From the NCBI GenBank assembly GCA_944384475.1, contig CALWTN010000035.1:1-6734 (forward strand): 6,734 nt of DNA. Reading direction: 5' to 3'. Below the pieces are notes generated by a model. That model did no database searches. It was not told the origin of the DNA and saw only the letters and a list, made by a program, of their open reading frames with translations. Origin of the DNA: an uncultured Clostridia bacterium (GTDB lineage Bacteria > Bacillota > Clostridia > Christensenellales > UBA1242). A program made the position numbers and the translations under genes. Below are positions 5,387 through 6,734 of this stretch, piece by piece. How positions within the stretch are numbered: position 1 is the stretch's first letter; every line of letters begins with the position of its first letter.

Positions 5387-5480
5387 GGCGGCATTTGCAA
5401 GCCTGCGCCCTCTGGCGCAGGCTTTTTTTTGCGCCCGCACGGGGCGCTAAAAGCGCACTGCCATGCGCGCAAATGCCGCC
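5387..5480. repeat. 94-bp GC-rich element with 12-bp terminal inverted repeats and three inner hairpins
   Basis: GGCGGCATTTGC (5387-5398) and GCAAATGCCGCC (5469-5480) are perfect inverted repeats. Between them lie three separate hairpins: 5400-5409 with 5414-5423 (loop CTCT), GCGCCC 5431-5436 with GGGCGC 5442-5447, and GCGCA 5453-5457 with TGCGC 5464-5468. The whole can be drawn as a closed stem with three branches. It is strikingly GC-rich in AT-rich surroundings and codes for nothing convincing. Possible natures are a miniature inverted-repeat element, a structured intergenic repeat or RNA, or part of an origin. No flanking target-site duplication is evident. Confidence 0.75.
5400..5430 (+). 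terminator. Strong rho-independent terminator hairpin within the GC-rich element
   Basis: A perfect 10-bp GC-rich stem, AGCCTGCGCC with GGCGCAGGCT and a CTCT loop, is followed by eight T (5423-5430). It faces rightward, but no plus-strand gene lies upstream of it for over 2 kb. It may shield the region to its right from stray rightward transcription. Confidence 0.75.
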
Positions 5481-5500
5481 TTGTGACAACATGTCACAAG
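5480..5500. repeat. Perfect inverted repeat, 9-bp arms with a 3-bp spacer
   Basis: CTTGTGACA (5480-5488) and TGTCACAAG (5492-5500) flank ACA. The first base is shared with the end of the GC-rich element, and a DnaA box starts two bases after the last one. The symmetry and size fit a binding site for a dimeric regulator or replication protein. TGTCA recurs in two GTGTCAAAA repeats at 5593 and 5603. Confidence 0.7.
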
Positions 5501-5502
5501 AT

Positions 5503-5719
5503 TTATCCACAAAAAGCATGAGAAAAAATAAAAATTGTGAGAAAATAAAAATGGAGTTATCCACAATTTATTAAAAAATAAATTTTAGAAAAGTGTCAAA
5601 ACGTGTCAAAAACACTTGACTAAGAGCGAGCGAAATATACTACTTTTAGTGAAAAATCACTAAATTTTTATCCACAAAGGGGTGAAAATATGAAAAAGGT
5701 TAAAAGTAAGTTATCCACA
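5503..5719 (+). other. DnaA-box cluster, candidate replication origin
   Basis: TTATCCACA, the high-affinity DnaA box, occurs exactly four times, always in the plus orientation, at 5503-5511, 5557-5565, 5668-5676 and 5711-5719. Between the boxes lie tracts that are nearly all A and T (5512-5552 and 5565-5590), suitable for unwinding. Genes point away on both sides: sirtuin to tRNA-Glu leftward, the surface protein rightward. These are typical oriC properties. Against it, dnaA, dnaN and rpmH are not here, and the fourth box lies inside the first codons of the surface protein gene. A DnaA-controlled promoter or the origin of a mobile element is possible instead. The 370-bp gap 5320-5689 contains no protein gene that I can support. 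Confidence 0.6.
5593..5664 (+). promoter_or_regulatory. Possible promoter and operator region of the surface protein gene
   Basis: GTGTCAAAA is repeated directly at 5593-5601 and 5603-5611. TTGACT (5616-5621) and TATACT (5636-5641) look like promoter hexamers but are only 14 bases apart, too close for an ordinary promoter. A perfect inverted repeat, TTTAGTGA/TCACTAAA with an AAAA spacer (5645-5664), sits where transcription would begin, just before the ribosome binding site AAAGGGGTG (5676-5684), and could act as an operator or leader hairpin. Confidence 0.35.
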
Positions 5720-6734
5720 TTCATGCAAAATTTTGTTGCAACGGGTTTGCTTATGCTGCTTACTTTATTGCTGTGCTTCACCACAAACCCCTTTGACAAA
5801 AGCCAGCCAAAAACAATCGATGCGGTTTCAATAATTCCAGATTCCACAACCATGTATGAATGGCAGCAGGACGACCGTGGCTGGTATACATACCTCGGCA
5901 CCTATCCGCAAACATATGTGGGAGATGAACTAAACACTCAGCTTGTTTCTTTGCTTGAAAGTGGCGCTCTTGACGACGCCGCAACAGGCAACAGCTACAT
6001 ATCCAACAATCGTGCAAGTGAATACCCTGCGTCTTATGAAGAAAAGCAAAACAAGGAATATGAATACAATGGCGACTTATATGTTGCAGTTGTAAACCAA
6101 CAGCATATTGCTGATAGGGGATATGTTGAAAACCCATTTTTCTCAACTGGCGACTCATTAGGCGAGGTTGGCAACACCAAATTCTTTAAAGTAGAGCCTA
6201 TCAAATGGTATATAATTGACGGCACAAATCCCGAGACTGCACCAGCAGGCACACAATGCCGAGTTATCAGCGACTTGGCATTAAACGCCATGCCGTTTAA
6301 CGCAACGGAAGAAGACGGCAATGTATGGCAAGATAGTTTGATAAGAAAATACTTAAACGGCGATTTAAACGGCAATTTCTATCAAAGCACAGGCCTTGCA
6401 AGCGAGGATGTTGTAATCGAGCAAACCAACCAAAACAATGTCACAAAAAATACAACCGATGGCAGCGGCCCTGCAACAGACGACTATGTATACTTACTCT
6501 CATATCAAGAGATGTATGGGCAATATGAGTTTTTAAATACAAACACAAAACGCATAACCACACCAACTGACTTTGCTTTATCGAATGGCTTAGAATATCA
6601 TAGTGGAGGGACATCTTATTGGCTCCGCTCCGCTGGCTCCAGCTCCACCGCTGACTCCGCATACTATGTGTCCCGCCACGGGGGGCTCGATGGTCGTCTT
6701 AGTGTGAAAAATACTATTGATGGTGTTCGTCCCG
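5690..6734 (+). CDS. Secreted or membrane-anchored DUF6273-type protein, C terminus cut by the window
   Basis: 348 codons are present with no stop. The start is an N-terminal signal or anchor sequence (basic MKKVKSK, then a hydrophobic stretch at about residues 12-31). The remainder fits the DUF6273 repertoire of gut Clostridia: YLGTYPQT (68-75), FFKVEPIKWYIID (165-177), DYVYLLSYQEMY (265-276), and the end pattern YWLRSAG...GVRP (310-348). Such proteins are extracellular; their C-terminal part resembles the C-type-lectin-like ends of highly variable surface proteins, and their role is unknown. AAAGGGGTG, five bases before the ATG, supports the start. The codons from W311 onward turn abruptly GC-rich (49 of 70 bases at 6621-6690, against 28 of 70 just before), with serine mostly as TCC. 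Family members usually end shortly after GVRP, so little is missing. A DnaA box lies within codons 8-10. Confidence 0.8.
   Translation, partial: MKKVKSKLSTFMQNFVATGLLMLLTLLLCFTTNPFDKSQPKTIDAVSIIPDSTTMYEWQQDDRGWYTYLGTYPQTYVGDELNTQLVSLLESGALDDAATGNSYISNNRASEYPASYEEKQNKEYEYNGDLYVAVVNQQHIADRGYVENPFFSTGDSLGEVGNTKFFKVEPIKWYIIDGTNPETAPAGTQCRVISDLALNAMPFNATEEDGNVWQDSLIRKYLNGDLNGNFYQSTGLASEDVVIEQTNQNNVTKNTTDGSGPATDDYVYLLSYQEMYGQYEFLNTNTKRITTPTDFALSNGLEYHSGGTSYWLRSAGSSSTADSAYYVSRHGGLDGRLSVKNTIDGVRP

Noticed and set aside
5387..5480. The three-branched GC-rich element as a tRNA
   Set aside because: The branch sizes are wrong, and there is no TTCGA-type T loop, no anticodon arm with a seven-base loop, and no CCA end.
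5210..5564. Open frames on both strands across the GC-rich element (5210-5521 plus, 5316-5564 minus)
   Set aside because: They run through a terminator hairpin and inverted repeats, and lack ribosome binding sites and plausible protein sequence.
1..6734. CRISPR array or insertion-sequence transposase
   Set aside because: No regularly spaced direct repeats and no transposase-like reading frame are present on either strand.

Overview
The window looks like chromosomal DNA of an AT-rich, Gram-positive-type bacterium, most likely a gut-associated Clostridia or other low-GC Firmicute. The grounds are AGGAGG-type ribosome binding sites, TTGACT/TATAAT promoters, TGA used as a stop (which argues against the Mycoplasma code), a ComF-type phosphoribosyltransferase, and a secreted DUF6273-type protein of a family common in gut Clostridia. 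The species cannot be named from the sequence.

Left end (1-310): the first 68 bases are an exact inverted copy of part of the transporter gene that follows, fused to the last 43 codons of an unrecognised gene with its own terminator. This is either a contig-end chimera or a recent rearrangement. Next is a GPH/MelB-type sugar:cation symporter on the minus strand (310-1734). It is divergent from a plus-strand pair: a GtrA-ASCH fusion protein (1868-2668) and a four-helix membrane protein of unknown function (2705-3175). After a bidirectional terminator comes a tRNA-Glu(UUC) on the minus strand, with a decayed second copy of its 3' end, hairpins and a second terminator downstream of it.

Middle (3501-5319, all minus strand): a sirtuin and a small two-helix membrane protein form an apparent operon closed by a terminator. 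Beyond it a ComF-family gene has its own strong promoter, whose predicted start site falls on the GTG start codon (a leaderless arrangement). A further strong promoter drives tRNA-Glu.

Right part (5320-5689): this 370-bp gap is the most unusual stretch. It holds a GC-rich 94-bp element closed by perfect 12-bp inverted repeats and containing three hairpins, a perfect 9-bp-arm inverted repeat, and AT-rich tracts. Four exact TTATCCACA DnaA boxes, all in one orientation, lie in the gap and the first codons of the next gene. Genes point away from it on both sides. It is a candidate replication origin or DnaA-controlled locus, although dnaA itself is not in the window.

Right end (5690-6734): a secreted or anchored DUF6273-type protein, cut by the window edge. 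Its C-terminal WLRS...GVRP segment switches abruptly to about 70% GC, which suggests a variable or exchanged cassette, possibly a diversity-generating retroelement target. No reverse transcriptase or template repeat is visible here.
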